Source: an uncultured Clostridia bacterium (GTDB taxonomy: Bacteria > Bacillota > Clostridia > Christensenellales > Pumilibacteraceae). From it: DNA of 64,000 nucleotides. The stretch covers positions 124,001-188,000 of the forward strand of contig CAMSYM010000001.1 in the NCBI GenBank assembly GCA_947066105.1, written 5' to 3'. The notes beneath the pieces were generated by a model. The model worked only from the letters and a program-made list of their open reading frames with translations. It ran no database searches and had not been told where the DNA came from. Shown here piece after piece: positions 63,665 to 64,000 of the stretch; the first letter of the stretch is position 1, and each line of letters opens with the position of its first letter. The position numbers were made by a program, and so were the translations under genes.

Positions 63665-64000
63665 ATGAAAAAGATAAAGTTAAGTGAGTGTATAGACAGT
63701 CGGATTTCAAATGACGGTTATGAACTTGATCCGACCGAAAAATATGTAGTTGATATTGAATCGGAAATAGAATTCCAAGCTGCGATAATGATGTCTTTTC
63801 AGGTAATGGGACCGCCTCCCGCAATTAAGAATTACCACGCGTGGTTATTCGAAAACGGGTTTAATGTGGATGCTCCTAATCCGACAAATGAGTTTGTTGC
63901 GCCTTATTATGGAGTGAAGCCGCTCTGGAAAACAGCTTATTCTCAGGGCATTGTCATAAAAGCCGAGAATGATGATGACTATTTCATTGTTATGGAATGT
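63665..64000 (+). CDS. Unfinished gene of unknown function, 3'-truncated by window edge
   Basis: 112 codons are open from the ATG at 63665 to the window end, with AGGAGTC upstream, so the gene continues beyond. It starts MKKIKLSECIDSRISNDGYE and contains VDIESEIEFQAAIMMSFQVMGPPPAI and YHAWLFENGFNVDAPN (in parts). No family recognised. It follows the DUF4365 gene by 15 bases and so belongs to the cargo operon. Confidence 0.6.
   Translation, partial: MKKIKLSECIDSRISNDGYELDPTEKYVVDIESEIEFQAAIMMSFQVMGPPPAIKNYHAWLFENGFNVDAPNPTNEFVAPYYGVKPLWKTAYSQGIVIKAENDDDYFIVMEC

Overview
The window looks like accessory DNA from a low-to-moderate G+C Gram-positive bacterium, most likely a member of the Clostridia. 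The evidence is strong AAGGAGG-type ribosome binding sites, many TTGACA/TATAAT promoters with 17-bp spacers, a LoaP-type NusG paralogue, Tn916-like sigma/HTH_16 regulators, a large serine recombinase and clostridial surface-protein architectures (Ig-like repeats, InlB B-repeats, Hint). I see no rRNA, tRNA or CRISPR array and almost no housekeeping genes. Most of the 64 kb reads as one large integrative element or several nested ones, dense in conserved genes of unknown function.

Layout. (1) 1-2.9 kb: the end of an Ig-repeat surface protein, a structured leader RNA with its own terminator, a DUF3268 gene and a signal peptidase. (2) 2.9-4.2 kb: a divergent control region with a leaderless XRE repressor plus a GIY-YIG gene on the minus strand, and a plus-strand promoter followed by two leader terminators. 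(3) 4.2-9.0 kb: small conserved unknowns, a YkgJ-type Cys-cluster protein and a tyrosine integrase. (4) 9.1-27.2 kb: a 17.7-kb single-strand operon opened by LoaP. It encodes two coiled-coil proteins resembling ESCRT-III, a Vps4-like AAA ATPase, an MIT-like/trypsin-like protease, an MIT-like/RuvB-like ATPase, a two-helix membrane protein, a large GTPase, a GAP1-like membrane protein, a secreted beta-helix protein, a 1664-residue InlB-repeat/Hint surface protein and an HTH protein. (5) 27.2-32.6 kb: DUF1292, a ClpP paralogue, an AAA-like protein without a P-loop, a soluble VirD4/TraG-like ATPase and a free-standing FtsK-gamma-like winged helix. (6) 32.7-37.6 kb: a YgjP-type metallopeptidase and what looks like a nucleic-acid or ADP-ribose repair cluster (macro+ASCH, HAD of the SAK type, metallophosphoesterase, SGNH hydrolase). 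(7) 37.7-57.4 kb: a plasmid/ICE maintenance block with SSB, MoxR ATPase plus vWA/HELGH protein, DNA methyltransferase, YqaJ nuclease, RecD2 helicase, a possible annealing protein, a CHC2/Toprim primase and many unknowns. (8) 57.4-64 kb: a DUF4143 ATPase, a Tn916-like regulatory pair, a serine recombinase with two tiny upstream genes, and a cargo of a RadC/JAB-like protein, a DUF4365 nuclease-like protein and an unfinished gene.

How the parts may work together. The most unusual unit is the LoaP-led operon. Three different enzymes (Vps4-like ATPase, serine protease, RuvB-like ATPase) begin with similar MIT-like three-helix domains, and the two filament-like coiled-coil proteins end in a shared acidic [LI]DAIxA helix of the kind MIT domains bind. 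Together with a GTPase/GAP1 pair and membrane and surface proteins, this suggests an ESCRT-like membrane-remodelling or NTP-gated response machine carried on a mobile element. That is inference from sequence pattern, not demonstrated. A second theme is control by premature termination: at least six operons carry an intrinsic terminator between promoter and first gene. I ran no searches or structure predictions, so family names rest on recognised motifs and novelty is not verified.
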